A DNA stretch of 64,000 bases from an uncultured Bacteroidales bacterium (GCA_902787555.1 CADAGO010000025.1:1-64000), one strand, 5' to 3'. Counted from the first letter of the stretch, positions 45,858 to 55,133 are shown. A program made the numbers and translations. The notes: generated by a model not told the origin, from the letters alone.

Positions 45858-46424
45858 TTATATTTCTATGTTTTGTAATTGCTTCAATATGTTGTTGTTG
45901 CCGTTGTTGATGATGCAATAGTCCGACAGTTTCATCTTAACGGCTTCAGGCATTTGTGCCTTCATGCGTACGTATGCTTCGCCCCGCGTGAGTTTATCGC
46001 GATGAATGATGCGGTTGATACGTACTTCGTCGGATGCGAAGACATAGATAATCTTATCGACAGAGTCAGCGAGTCCTGCCTCAAAAAGGATGGCACATTC
46101 CATGAACATGACTTCTGAGTCCTGAAAGTTACACCACATCTGGAAGTCCTGACGGATGCGTGGATTGATAAGCTGTCCGATGGTCTCCTGATTTTCCTTA
46201 CATGCGTAAAGATAGTTAGCAATGACTGGTTTGTTGAGACTGCCGTCTTCGAGATAGGCTTCTTCTCCAATGAGCTTGATGATTTCTGCCTTTATCTCTT
46301 CATCTTCTTTCATGAGTATTCTTGCGCGGTCGTCGCAGCTATATACTGGGAATCCTTTCTTCTTCAAGAAAGTTGCTACGTAGGTTTTACCGCTTCCTAT
46401 TCCTCCTGTAATTCCTATTTTCAT
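45858..46424 (-). CDS. coaE: Dephospho-CoA kinase
   Basis: The protein has 188 residues. The P-loop GITGGIGSGKTYVATFL is at residues 4-20, the acidic YSCDDRA segment binds substrate, and the HRDKLTRGEAYVRMKAQMP stretch forms the lid. It phosphorylates dephospho-CoA in the last step of CoA synthesis. The C-terminus is a little short but otherwise normal. It lies 13 bases after the YbbR gene. Confidence 0.93.
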   Translation of the reverse strand: MKIGITGGIGSGKTYVATFLKKKGFPVYSCDDRARILMKEDEEIKAEIIKLIGEEAYLEDGSLNKPVIANYLYACKENQETIGQLINPRIRQDFQMWCNFQDSEVMFMECAILFEAGLADSVDKIIYVFASDEVRINRIIHRDKLTRGEAYVRMKAQMPEAVKMKLSDYCIINNGNNNILKQLQNIEI

Positions 46425-46437
46425 AATGGTTTAATAA

Positions 46438-47442
46438 TTAATCTTCTTGTTCTATAACATAGTCTACTACCTCTGGGCTGATTCGAATGTTGTAGATGCC
46501 CTGAGGGGATTCACGTAAGATAAGTTTGCATTTTCTGTCTTGTGGTTTGATTGTGTTGTAATCAATCACGATGATAAAGTCGTCCTGTGTAATGTGGTTG
46601 AACATCGTGGCACTCACCTTGAAGGTGACATCAGCCATAAGTGGGAAGGTCCGCAGAATCTTGTTGTGGGGTATGTTCTCACAATAGATAGGTACCTTGA
46701 CGGTCTTGGTTGTGAAGAGGTCCACACATGCCTTGACGCTGACGGTATCTGGAATCATCTTGACGCCTTTGATTCGGCTAAGCGGCAATCGCAACTGGAG
46801 TGTATCCTTGATGTCATCAAGGATGACCGGCTCTGTATAGACTACCTTTATGGTGTCGTAGATATTGCTCGAAGCATATACATCGACGTATTTAGGATGT
46901 ATCTCTATACCGCAAAGCAGGTACTCGTCAGATGTCCGTATCTTGCCTTGAAACTCAATCGGTATCTGCTTGTGCTCACCCATCGAGTAATAGATGTCTA
47001 CGGTCGAGGGGATGACGCTCTGCATTGTGACTCCCTTTGGCAGCTCCTTGGTGAGTGTCTTCTTCCACACGTAGTTATCGATAGTGAGCACGCCTCCCAT
47101 CTTGGGCAGGTCGTTGTAATCGACATTGAGCACTTTGTGACGTCGCTTTACAAGGTACTGCATGATGGAGAAACCTCGCCCCGACACTGATGCCGAAATG
47201 TTGGACGGCAGGTCGGATGTGAAGATGAGGTTCTTTGGCTGGTTGATGATACGGAGCTCATATTCGAGGTTGACAGTAGTGTGATCCTTGAAAGTCTGCG
47301 AAAGCCAAAACCCGACTGCAACGATGAGGAACAGCAGAAATACCATGATTTCCCTGTTGACCGTCACGAATCTGAACTTGCGGAACAGACGTCGGATGTA
47401 GGCTACACTACGCTGTCGGAATATGGTAAAACCTGATTCCAT
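46438..47442 (-). CDS. YbbR-like domain protein
   Basis: The protein has 334 residues. One N-terminal membrane helix (ITVNREIMVFLLFLIVAVGFWLSQTF, in part) is followed by two to three YbbR-like beta modules (YELRIINQPKNLIFTSDLPSNISASVSGRG; VPIYCENIPHNKILRTFP). YbbR modules occur in regulators of diadenylate cyclases (CdaR), but no cyclase gene is adjacent here. In Bacteroidota the gene lies between yajC and coaE, as seen. Confidence 0.87.
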   Translation of the reverse strand: MESGFTIFRQRSVAYIRRLFRKFRFVTVNREIMVFLLFLIVAVGFWLSQTFKDHTTVNLEYELRIINQPKNLIFTSDLPSNISASVSGRGFSIMQYLVKRRHKVLNVDYNDLPKMGGVLTIDNYVWKKTLTKELPKGVTMQSVIPSTVDIYYSMGEHKQIPIEFQGKIRTSDEYLLCGIEIHPKYVDVYASSNIYDTIKVVYTEPVILDDIKDTLQLRLPLSRIKGVKMIPDTVSVKACVDLFTTKTVKVPIYCENIPHNKILRTFPLMADVTFKVSATMFNHITQDDFIIVIDYNTIKPQDRKCKLILRESPQGIYNIRISPEVVDYVIEQED

Positions 47443-47482
47443 CTACCCCCTTGAACATTGGCTTCGCCCCAAACACACAGGA

Positions 47483-47818
47483 TTATTTCTGTACGGTCTG
47501 TGCTACATCTGCAAAGACGTAGTTACGATCGACATGTATGGTTACTCCCTTAGAGATTTCGATGGTTACGTATGGTTCGCCCTCATTGAGTTCCTTGATT
47601 GTTCCATACAATCCGCCTCCTGTCACAACACGTGTACCAACCGTAAGGCTGTTACGGAACTTCTGGATTTCCTTTTGCTTCTTTTGCTGAGGACGTATCA
47701 TAAAGAAATACATGATTGCAAACAATGCAACCAGCATTATAATCATGGTAGGGTCGAATCCACCCATACCCTTTCCTTCTGCAGCTGCTGGGGCTGCCTG
47801 TAATAACTGAATCATCAT
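47483..47818 (-). CDS. yajC: Preprotein translocase subunit YajC
   Basis: The protein has 111 residues. One membrane helix (MIIMLVALFAIMYFFMIRPQQKKQKE, in part) is followed by the small cytosolic domain NSLTVGTRVVTGGGLYGTIKEL...VTIEISKGVTIHVDRN. It joins SecDF as an accessory of the Sec translocon. It is encoded between nusB and the YbbR gene. Confidence 0.95.
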   Translation of the reverse strand: MMIQLLQAAPAAAEGKGMGGFDPTMIIMLVALFAIMYFFMIRPQQKKQKEIQKFRNSLTVGTRVVTGGGLYGTIKELNEGEPYVTIEISKGVTIHVDRNYVFADVAQTVQK

Positions 47819-47873
47819 AATGGTTTAGTGTTTAATAGTTTAATCGTTTAATTGCTTGATAGTATGATTATCT

Positions 47874-48803
47874 CTATTTTTTCATTAGTTTATGTTCTTT
47901 GATGAGGTGCTTTGAGATAGCATCGAGTATACCGTTGATATACTTATGGCTCTTTGGTGTACTATAGTACTTTGCCATTTCGACATATTCATTGATAGTG
48001 ACCGACACAGGTATCTCTGAGAAGCTGAACATCTCGGCAAGCGCCATCTGCATAAGGATGACGTCCATGAATGCCAGACGGTTGAACTCCCAGTTCTTCA
48101 CGCTCTTGCTGATAAGCGACTGATAATACTGGCAGTTTTCGATGGTCTTGCGCAGCAGTGTCTGGGCGAACTCCTTATCTTCGTAGTCGCGGAATTCGGG
48201 CAGCAGTTCTTGATCAGCCCCATTGGCCTGCTCAAATCGCTTGATGGTCTTGAGCACGAAGGTGTCAACAATCTCCTTGTCATCATTCCAGAATATGTTC
48301 TTATCTTCTATATTCTCGTCGATTTCTTCAGCTCGCATGATGATGTTCTTATAGAGCCTTCTCCATAGTTCACGGTCTGCGCTATAATCAACATTTGGCT
48401 GAGTCATGTATTCTGCATAGTACTCCGACTCGGTAATGCTGGCATACAACTGCTTCAACAACTCGCGATCCTGGCCCCACCCCAATGAAGGGTTGGTATC
48501 CACAAAATGCATCAGCTGTTTGTTCGATGCCAATTGCTCGATAAACTGGTTGTCCAAGAAGCGATGGCTGATAACAGTATCGATGTGTGCAACTCGATTG
48601 CGTTCTTCCTGGTCATTGATGATTTCGTCAGCCATTCGGGTGATGTCGACCATCAGCAGAAGGAGCAGATTATAAAGGTCGTAAGCCTTGTCTAAACTCT
48701 CCATCAGAATCTTCTCCACCGACTCAACTCTCCCTTCTCCGTTCTGGTAAAATGCGTATAACAGTTGAAGTATCTTAATGCGAATTAATGTGCGATTTAT
48801 CAT
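47874..48803 (-). CDS. nusB: Transcription antitermination protein NusB
   Basis: The protein has 309 residues, about twice the size of E. coli NusB, as is usual in Bacteroidota. RTLIRIKILQLLYAFYQNGE at the start and the C-terminal FMDVILMQMALAEMFSFSEIPVSVTINEYVEMAKYYSTPKSHKYINGILD (given in part elsewhere as the family core) are the NusB fold; the added middle is helical. It binds boxA RNA with NusE for rRNA antitermination. Promoter element 31 bases upstream. Confidence 0.93.
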   Translation of the reverse strand: MINRTLIRIKILQLLYAFYQNGEGRVESVEKILMESLDKAYDLYNLLLLLMVDITRMADEIINDQEERNRVAHIDTVISHRFLDNQFIEQLASNKQLMHFVDTNPSLGWGQDRELLKQLYASITESEYYAEYMTQPNVDYSADRELWRRLYKNIIMRAEEIDENIEDKNIFWNDDKEIVDTFVLKTIKRFEQANGADQELLPEFRDYEDKEFAQTLLRKTIENCQYYQSLISKSVKNWEFNRLAFMDVILMQMALAEMFSFSEIPVSVTINEYVEMAKYYSTPKSHKYINGILDAISKHLIKEHKLMKK

Positions 48804-48834
48804 AACAAAAAACTCTTTTTTTGATTTCGTGATG

Positions 48835-48842
48835 CAAATTTA
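48835..48842 (-). promoter_or_regulatory. -7 element for the nusB operon
   Basis: TAAATTTG on the minus strand, 31 bases ahead of the nusB start. Confidence 0.5.
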
Positions 48843-48930
48843 TAAAAAAAATCCCAATTTTCTTGCATATCTCAAAAAAAAAGAACAAATTTGCATGCAA
48901 TTTCAATGTTGAACTCAGAAAACATAAGCG

Positions 48931-49272
48931 ATGATGACGAATGCAGACAAAGAACTGGTCTTCTCGGAGAGCGTAAAGGCCGGTAAGCGAATTTACTATT
49001 TCGATGTAAAGCAAAGTCGTAATGGCGACAAATATGTGGCTATTACAGAGAGTAAGAAAATTGTGTCGGGAAACGAAGAGAATCCGCAGGTGACGTACGA
49101 GAAACACAAGGTTTTCCTGTACAAGGAAGACTTTGAGAAATTTACCGCCGCACTCGACAAAGTAATCAAAGTGGCAAGTGATGGAGTCATTCCTGAATCT
49201 GTTCCAGAACCTGCTGCCGATGAGCCTGCTTCTGTCGAGCCTATCGACACGAATCTGGACATCCAGTTCTAA
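48931..49272 (+). CDS. DUF3276 (PUR-alpha-like) protein
   Basis: The protein has 113 residues. KELVFSESVKAGKRIYYFDVKQSRNGDKYVAITESKK is the PUR-repeat core of DUF3276, a small Bacteroidota and spirochaete family shown in relatives to bind nucleic acid as a dimer. The C-terminal 25 residues are acidic and proline rich. The second Met is an equally possible start. It ends at a strong bidirectional terminator opposite tRNA-Cys. Confidence 0.92.
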   Translation: MMTNADKELVFSESVKAGKRIYYFDVKQSRNGDKYVAITESKKIVSGNEENPQVTYEKHKVFLYKEDFEKFTAALDKVIKVASDGVIPESVPEPAADEPASVEPIDTNLDIQF

Positions 49273-49294
49273 CCCCCAAGGTAGAACTACAAAC

Positions 49295-49326
49295 AAAAAA
49301 AGATACAGGCGTCTGTATCTTTTTTT
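49295..49326. terminator. Bidirectional terminator between DUF3276 and tRNA-Cys
   Basis: A 14-pair stem, A7GATACAG with its complement, and a 4-base loop; T7 on either strand. Confidence 0.9.
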
Positions 49327-49338
49327 GTAGAAACTGCG

Positions 49339-49410
49339 AGGTCGGTACCCGATTCGAACGGGTGTAGACGGTTTTGCAGACCGTTGACTAAGCCTCTCAT
49401 CCAACCGACC
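49339..49410 (-). tRNA. tRNA-Cys (GCA)
   Basis: The minus strand folds into a full cloverleaf of 72 nucleotides. The acceptor stem is GGTCGGT / ACCGACC with discriminator T, as expected for Cys. The anticodon stem-loop is ACGGT-CTGCAAA-ACCGT with anticodon GCA at 49377-49375. The T arm is ACCCG-TTCGAAT-CGGGT. CCA is not encoded. A promoter element lies 18 bases upstream. Confidence 0.97.
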
Positions 49411-49428
49411 AGTTTCGATTTGCGGGTG

Positions 49429-49436
49429 CAAAGGTA
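49429..49436 (-). promoter_or_regulatory. -7 element for tRNA-Cys
   Basis: TACCTTTG on the minus strand, 18 bases ahead of the tRNA 5' end. Confidence 0.65.
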
Positions 49437-49480
49437 CAAAATAATTCACAATACACAATGCATAATTTGAAATAATTTCG

Positions 49481-49488
49481 TAATTTTG
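49481..49488 (+). promoter_or_regulatory. -7 element for tilS
   Basis: TAATTTTG followed by CA, 18 bases ahead of the tilS start. Confidence 0.6.
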
Positions 49489-49506
49489 CATAAAAAACGA
49501 ACGCGA

Positions 49507-50850
49507 ATGGCTATTCTTGCGGATATTTATGGAAAAATAGATGCTTTTAGCAGTCAAAACCTGTTGTTCGGGCCGAACGATAAAGTATTGGTAGCACTGA
49601 GTGGCGGAGCCGATTCAGTGTTTCTGCTTCGATACCTCATCGCTCGTGGTTACGATGTAGTGGCTGCCCATTGCAATTTCCATCTGCGTGATGAAGAAAG
49701 CATGCGCGACGAGCTGTTCGTGCGCGAATTGTGTCTGTCGCTTCATATCCCCCTTCAGGTGAAGGACTTCGATACCCAGGCTGTCGCACAACAGCAACAT
49801 ATCAGCATCGAGATGGCTGCACGAAACCTGCGCTACGAATGGTTCGAGACTTTACGCCAAACGCTCGAGGCCGACTGCATCGCGGTAGCCCATCATCAGG
49901 ACGACAACATCGAGAGCATACTGCTCAATATGGTTCGCGGTACGGGCATAAAGGGTCTGTGTGGCATCCAGCCGCGCAATGGTCATATCGTTCGCCCTTT
50001 GCTGTGTGTAAACAGAAACGAGATTCGTGCAGGACTGCAGGAGATGTGTCAGACGTTTATGGACGACAGCACCAATTTCGATAATCAATACAGCCGCAAC
50101 CGCATCCGACTTGACGTAATGCCCATCCTGCGCAGCATCAATGCTGGAGTCGATAGCAATATACTCACAACCATCGAAAACCTCAACGAAGTCAGGAAAA
50201 TCACCGAGGAGAGTATCGGGCGGAGCATCCGCCTGTGTTGTAAGCACGAAGGCGACACCTTATATATAAATATGAAGTGCCTCAACGAGGCTCCCTCTCC
50301 CCTCTCGGTGCTCCACACCATTCTGGAACCCTTAGGATTCAATCGCACCCAAACGCAACAACTGCTGCAATGCAGTCAGGTAGGCAGACAATTCCTATCA
50401 GCCACACATACGGCGGTCGTCGATCGTACCAATATTCTTGTGGAGAAAACTAAAAAGGGAGCAAACGGACTTTCGCCCAAGGGAGTTAAATTAGAAGTTA
50501 ACGAGCTACCGCTTGAGGAAGTCGGAACCATTCAAAAAGACAGTAGTCACGCCTATCTCGATGCCGACAAGGTGAAGGGTGAATTGACTGTACGCCCTAC
50601 CCTTCCAGGCGACCGTTTTCGTCCCTTTGGCATGAAGGGACAGAAACTGGTAAGCGACCTGCTGACCGACCTGAAAGTGAATCGGTTGGAGCGGTCTCGC
50701 CAACTCGTCGTTTGCGACGAGGAGCGCATCCTATGGGTAGTCGGACGCCGTGTATCTGATGATTGTAGGGTAACGGAACAGACCCGTCGTGTTATTTGTT
50801 TGGATGCTTCTTCAGTTGCTTCTTCTGCATCTGCTTCCACTGAGCCTTAG
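49507..50850 (+). CDS. tilS: tRNA(Ile)-lysidine synthase
   Basis: The protein has 447 residues. The PP-loop is ALSGGADSVFLLR with SGGADS at 32-37, and the AHCNFHLRDEES and HHQDDNIESILLNMVRGTGIKGL segments are conserved in the family. A C-terminal TilS domain follows (PTLPGDRFRPFGMKGQKLVSDLLTD). It makes lysidine at C34 of tRNA-Ile. The start at 49507 fits the promoter. Its last 59 bases overlap the end of the convergent CNNM gene. Confidence 0.94.
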   Translation: MAILADIYGKIDAFSSQNLLFGPNDKVLVALSGGADSVFLLRYLIARGYDVVAAHCNFHLRDEESMRDELFVRELCLSLHIPLQVKDFDTQAVAQQQHISIEMAARNLRYEWFETLRQTLEADCIAVAHHQDDNIESILLNMVRGTGIKGLCGIQPRNGHIVRPLLCVNRNEIRAGLQEMCQTFMDDSTNFDNQYSRNRIRLDVMPILRSINAGVDSNILTTIENLNEVRKITEESIGRSIRLCCKHEGDTLYINMKCLNEAPSPLSVLHTILEPLGFNRTQTQQLLQCSQVGRQFLSATHTAVVDRTNILVEKTKKGANGLSPKGVKLEVNELPLEEVGTIQKDSSHAYLDADKVKGELTVRPTLPGDRFRPFGMKGQKLVSDLLTDLKVNRLERSRQLVVCDEERILWVVGRRVSDDCRVTEQTRRVICLDASSVASSASASTEP

Positions 50851-51865
50851 CATATTCCTGCATATCTACCACCTCGTCTTTCTCATCTACGATTTCAAAT
50901 CCAAGCATGGTTTCAATCACATCTTCGAGGGTCACAATACCTCGCAGGCTACCATATTCGTCGATGATGATGGAGATATGCTCTTTCTTCTCAAGCAGCT
51001 TTTCCCAGATATTAGCTACAGGCTCTTCTTCCGAGAACGAGAGGATAGGACGTGCCAGCTCCTTGAGGTGTACATTGAATTTATCTTCTGCCAGACGCTC
51101 CAGGATTGTCTGACGCAGCACATATCCTGTGATATAGTCGCTGTTGTCATCATCATAGATAGGAATACGCGAATAAGTAGAGAGTTCTTCGTCTTCATAG
51201 AATTCCTTCAGGGTCATCGAGCTGTCAGCCATCGATACCACCACACTCGGAGTCATAATCTCATGAGCCGTAATCTCATCAAGCTTCAGCAGGTTCTGAA
51301 TCATCTTGTTCTCCTTCTTTTCCAACACACCCTCTTCCGCACCTACGGTCACCATAGCCGACACCTCCTCACGGCTTACAACCTGCTGGCTTGCCCCGTG
51401 AGAGATGAGGTGGGTGATACGCTCCAGACACCACACAAGAGGGAACGTGACGAACACCAGCACACGGATGATTTTCGATGCCGGAAGGGCCAACGAACGC
51501 CAATGAGTCGAGCCTATGGTCTTTGGAATGATTTCAGAACAGATGAGGATGAGCAACGTGAACACACCCGATACGATACCGATTACCGTATCATGCGGAT
51601 AATTCAGTTCCTGAGCCATCTGCATAGCCTCCGAACCTACCAGCGAAGCACCTACCGTGTTCGCAATAGTGTTGAGCACCAAAATAGCGGAAATAGGCCG
51701 TTCGATATCCAGTTTATACTTTTTCAACAGCGCTGCACCTTTCTTTGCCTGAGCCTCCAACGATGAGATATACGACATCGGGGTCGACATCAGTGTGGCT
51801 TCGAGCACAGAACACAAGCCCGAGATGAGCAGTGCTGCCACCATATAAATAATCATCAATTCCAT
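50792..51865 (-). CDS. CNNM/CorC-type membrane protein with CBS pair
   Basis: The protein has 357 residues. The N-terminal DUF21/CNNM transmembrane domain covers about 1-190 (ISGLCSVLEATLMSTP, ISAILVLNTIANTVGASLVG, ICSEIIPKTIG). Two CBS domains follow (MTPSVVVSMADSSMTLKEFYE; ISIIIDEYGSLRGIVTLEDVIETMLG). The CorC/HlyC C-terminal domain of longer relatives is missing. Members are linked to magnesium or cobalt export, or named hemolysin family; the Bacteroidota GldE is related. Tail-to-tail overlap with tilS. Confidence 0.9.
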   Translation of the reverse strand: MELMIIYMVAALLISGLCSVLEATLMSTPMSYISSLEAQAKKGAALLKKYKLDIERPISAILVLNTIANTVGASLVGSEAMQMAQELNYPHDTVIGIVSGVFTLLILICSEIIPKTIGSTHWRSLALPASKIIRVLVFVTFPLVWCLERITHLISHGASQQVVSREEVSAMVTVGAEEGVLEKKENKMIQNLLKLDEITAHEIMTPSVVVSMADSSMTLKEFYEDEELSTYSRIPIYDDDNSDYITGYVLRQTILERLAEDKFNVHLKELARPILSFSEEEPVANIWEKLLEKKEHISIIIDEYGSLRGIVTLEDVIETMLGFEIVDEKDEVVDMQEYAKAQWKQMQKKQLKKHPNK

Positions 51866-51950
51866 ATTGCCTCCCTTCTGTCTATCGGGCAATACAAATA
51901 ATCACTCTTGCGCCAAGGCGCCGGATAACCATCTGAATCTGTATTCATGT

Positions 51951-52026
51951 ATTTTTTTCTTAACTATAAATTCTCAACTGTAAACTGTAAACCGTAAACT
52001 GTAAACTATCAACTATAAACTATCAA
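51951..52026. repeat. Slipped direct repeats upstream of the CNNM gene
   Basis: About seven imperfect copies of AACTGTAAACT / AACTATCAACT. No gene. Confidence 0.5.
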
Positions 52027-52689
52027 CTAAATCTTATCTCCGTATGCCAAATCGCCTGCATCGCCCAGCCCTGGGACGATATAGGCATGTTCGTTCAGCT
52101 CAGGATCAATGACGGCACACCATAAGGTCACGTTTGTATAATCGTGGAATACCTTCTTCAGGTAGTCCACACCGCGCTTCGACGCAATGACGCAACACAG
52201 GTGCACCTCTGCAGGAACGCCTTTTGTGCAAAAAGCCTCGTAGCCCAGTTCGAAGCTGCCCCCGGTTGCCAACATCGGGTCGACAATGAAAAGGGTCTTG
52301 CCCGTCAAGTCGGGCGATGCGATATACTCAATCTGAATGCCTACATTCTTGCACTCCCTATCCGTGTAATAGCGGTAGGCAGAAACAAAAGCATTGTCGG
52401 CCTGGTCAAATACATCGAGGAATCCTTGATGAAATGGAAGTCCAGCACGGAAAATCGTTCCTAACACAATCTGGTTGTCGGAGGTCTGCACATGAGCCAC
52501 ACCCAGCGGTGTCTGAATCTGTTTTTCAGAGTACGATAATTGGCGGCTCACTTCATAAGCCATCACATGGCCAATCCGCACCAAGTTATTGCGAAACTTA
52601 GCTCTGTCGCCATGGATTTCAACATCACGCAGCTCCGCCAAATACTGGTTGAGTACTGTATTTTTTTCCGATAGATTTATTACCTTCAT
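52027..52689 (-). CDS. upp: Uracil phosphoribosyltransferase
   Basis: The protein has 220 residues. The PRPP site is LFIVDPMLATGGSF near 134-147 and the uracil-binding end is AVIDPELNEHAYIVPGLGDAGDLAYG, both typical of Upp. It converts uracil and PRPP to UMP. A near-consensus promoter element (TATCTTCG, one mismatch) lies at 52715-52722 on the minus strand, about 25 bases upstream. Confidence 0.94.
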   Translation of the reverse strand: MKVINLSEKNTVLNQYLAELRDVEIHGDRAKFRNNLVRIGHVMAYEVSRQLSYSEKQIQTPLGVAHVQTSDNQIVLGTIFRAGLPFHQGFLDVFDQADNAFVSAYRYYTDRECKNVGIQIEYIASPDLTGKTLFIVDPMLATGGSFELGYEAFCTKGVPAEVHLCCVIASKRGVDYLKKVFHDYTNVTLWCAVIDPELNEHAYIVPGLGDAGDLAYGDKI

Positions 52690-52817
52690 ATCGATTGTTT
52701 ATCCTTTCAACCTGCGAAGATACTGCTTTTATTTCAAACAGCCAAATATTTTGCCCATTTTGTGTAGAAATCGGACATAATGCCCAGTCAACACACTGAA
52801 TAAGCCTGATTAGCGGT

Positions 52818-54329
52818 TTAATTTGCCAAAATGTCAAACACCTTGATATATCGGCCATATCTTCCCTTGTCATCCAAGCCCGAGTCACCTTCGTCTTCAT
52901 CATCCACACTCTTCACCTTCGTTTCGATACACTTGCCGTTCTCATCGTAGTAGTAGCGCCACTCGTAGGTCTCGCCCTCCTCCAACGTCTGAGTGAACGA
53001 GAAGATCAGCCTGTGGTCGTCGGGGTCAGGCAACAACTCGCTATACTCCTTGAAATACATGCTGTTGCGCTGTTCAGAGATGAAGTAACAATGGTTGGAA
53101 CCGTCATCGTGCTTCGTATCAGGTTCGAAGTATAACTTGATGTCGTCAGTCACAGGAGGATAGTCTTCAGCCAGCTGGTCGTGAATCACGATACGCATAT
53201 CTCGAGGCAGTTCCGACTTGCTGTTCTTCGTCACCTTGTTCTTGGCATTCGTATATGCGCTCCTGATCATCTTCAGCCGCTCAGCCTTCGGAGTCGTCTT
53301 CACATTGGTTGCCTTCTGTTCGGCATCCTTCGTGTTGACCATCATTTCAAAGATGTCGAGACATTGCTTGGCAAACTCCTGGTCCGATGCCTCGTCAGCC
53401 ACCTCTTCCGCATCATCATCGACATCTACCAATTTATCAATCCCCGCCTTCGACTTGTGTTCAATCCGACGACCCGCAGCATCGAAGTAGTTGCGTACCT
53501 CCGTCACATAGCCGGCATCCGTCACACTCCGCGAAAAGGCAAAGAGCAGATGCCCGTCTTCTGGATCGAACAACAGTTCACGTTCACGCTCATGACCGTG
53601 AGCCGTAAAGTACTCCGTCATGAAATAGCAGACCGATGTTGGATCGATGATATAACTCGTCGGCTCGTTCTTCTTCTTAAAGTAGAACTTCATTTCCGAC
53701 TCCTCGTTGATGATGAAATCCTCATCCACCTGCGTACCGTCATTCAGAGTGATGGTCATATCCCGAGGACCGATGCTCCCCTTCCCGTTCGCAGCCACCA
53801 TCTCCTTCGCCTTGGCATACAACTCACGGATACGTTTTATCTGCCCTTCCTTCGACTGGCTACCCTTCACAAAGAAATCGCTAAGGTTCTTCAAAATCGT
53901 GTTGTAGGTCCTCACCGCCAACGCTTTCGGCTCGTGCGTGTACCAAGTAGCATTGATTTTCTGTCCGTCAGCATACTCCATATACACACGATACGAGTGT
54001 CCGCCCGCCATCATATCCTCCTTGTTGTAGCCATTCAAGCTTCCTGCATCCAAGTCCTCCAGCAGCTGCTGCATCCGCTTCACATCGTCAGCAGTCACGT
54101 TATGCTCCTGCTTTGTCTCCAGAGGGGTACCCGCATCCGTACACTTCACCACCTTCGGAGTCTTCCCCATATCGGCAATCAGTTCGTAGTAGTCCTTCCC
54201 CTTATCAGGAATCCCATGCGGAGTCTCTGCACAACTGCAATAAATCAACTGCGCCTTCGGAGTGTTCTGAGCATCAGCAGCCACGAACACAAACAACACC
54301 GCCAACAGAATAATCAGTTTCGTTTTCAT
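52818..54329 (-). CDS. Secreted protein with an internal domain duplication, function unknown
   Basis: The protein has 503 residues with a signal peptide (MKTKLIILLAVLFVFVAADAQ). Residues about 24-150 form a first domain. Two related units then follow at 165-292 and 352-473, each running I-R-x-x-Y-x-x-A-K, then PRDM, D-x-K/M-x-F/Y-F, Y-F-[IM], then a [LE]LL.DP.D...[LI].FSF-type segment and a YY/YF-DE/DA-G-[KR] turn. The pattern is like a stack of MORN-free beta sheets, not a family I know. Starts 1-3 codons upstream are also possible. A promoter element lies 27 bases upstream. Confidence 0.8.
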   Translation of the reverse strand: MKTKLIILLAVLFVFVAADAQNTPKAQLIYCSCAETPHGIPDKGKDYYELIADMGKTPKVVKCTDAGTPLETKQEHNVTADDVKRMQQLLEDLDAGSLNGYNKEDMMAGGHSYRVYMEYADGQKINATWYTHEPKALAVRTYNTILKNLSDFFVKGSQSKEGQIKRIRELYAKAKEMVAANGKGSIGPRDMTITLNDGTQVDEDFIINEESEMKFYFKKKNEPTSYIIDPTSVCYFMTEYFTAHGHERERELLFDPEDGHLLFAFSRSVTDAGYVTEVRNYFDAAGRRIEHKSKAGIDKLVDVDDDAEEVADEASDQEFAKQCLDIFEMMVNTKDAEQKATNVKTTPKAERLKMIRSAYTNAKNKVTKNSKSELPRDMRIVIHDQLAEDYPPVTDDIKLYFEPDTKHDDGSNHCYFISEQRNSMYFKEYSELLPDPDDHRLIFSFTQTLEEGETYEWRYYYDENGKCIETKVKSVDDEDEGDSGLDDKGRYGRYIKVFDILAN

Positions 54330-54356
54330 CATAGCCATCAATATACGATTTGTCTG

Positions 54357-54364
54357 CAAAGATA
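54357..54364 (-). promoter_or_regulatory. -7 element for the duplicated-domain secreted protein
   Basis: TATCTTTG on the minus strand, 27 bases ahead of the start. Confidence 0.6.
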
Positions 54365-54614
54365 CGGAAAAAAATAAAATACAGACCCAAAAACAAACCG
54401 TTTTTAATAAAAGAAAGAGCAAAAATACGCTATATTACGATAAAAGACAGAACTAAATTGATATAATACCTCATAAAAAAGGGAGCAAATGAGCGACACA
54501 GAGTGTAAATGATAATGCTAAAGTATACCACAACAGAGTTACGGGCAACTTTCTTGAATTCCATCATTTTCATGACTCTTGAATCAGGACCATCCCTTGA
54601 TTCAATGTTTGTAG

Positions 54615-55133
54615 CTACTTAGTAGGATTATTCGGTTTCATGTACTTCAGCACCCTCTTTGCAGCCTTGTCCAACGTATACTTATGGTCGTCGAAATAGT
54701 AGAAACATGTTTTCCATTTCAAATACATCCTTCTTCCCAACTTGAACAACGCCAAAAACAACATACTATAGAAGGTGGCCCGCCAAAACACACTCCAGAG
54801 AAAATCCTTCCACCATACCCTCTGCATATCTGGATTCCAATCCTTTGGGAATCCCACAGATTTCATATAGATATGGTATTTCAAATGATAACAAAACTCC
54901 ACGTTGTTATAAACATAGAGCGGCATCACAAAAAAGACAACCAGCACGACCAACTTCGTCCACCATGGTGTATGCCTCATCAGCATTGCCAGAAGCACGA
55001 GAGGTGTCCCATAGTACACCACATCTCCAAAGACACTAAGGACTGTCGCCGAAGGGAAGAACAACGTTTCAAGCAGTATCGTCCAACAAATCAACTTGAA
55101 ACCGACCCCAATAGTTATAAGATATTTCAACAT
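54615..55133 (-). CDS. Integral membrane protein, unrecognised
   Basis: The protein has 172 residues with about four membrane helices (near 5-25, 30-50, 58-76 and 113-133). A basic C-terminal tail follows (DDHKYTLDKAAKRVLKYMKPNNPTK, in part). It has no motif I recognise. It lies 22 bases after the end of a small lipoprotein gene in the same direction, so the two are probably co-transcribed. The 285 bases between it and the next gene on the left show nothing further. Confidence 0.65.
   Translation of the reverse strand: MLKYLITIGVGFKLICWTILLETLFFPSATVLSVFGDVVYYGTPLVLLAMLMRHTPWWTKLVVLVVFFVMPLYVYNNVEFCYHLKYHIYMKSVGFPKDWNPDMQRVWWKDFLWSVFWRATFYSMLFLALFKLGRRMYLKWKTCFYYFDDHKYTLDKAAKRVLKYMKPNNPTK

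Noticed and set aside
50789-51766. 325-codon plus-strand frame
   Set aside because: Antisense to the CNNM/CBS gene, whose domains are complete.
53181-54377. 398-codon plus-strand frame
   Set aside because: Antisense to the secreted duplicated-domain protein, which has a signal peptide and promoter; the plus frame is His/Arg/Leu rich as usual for shadows.
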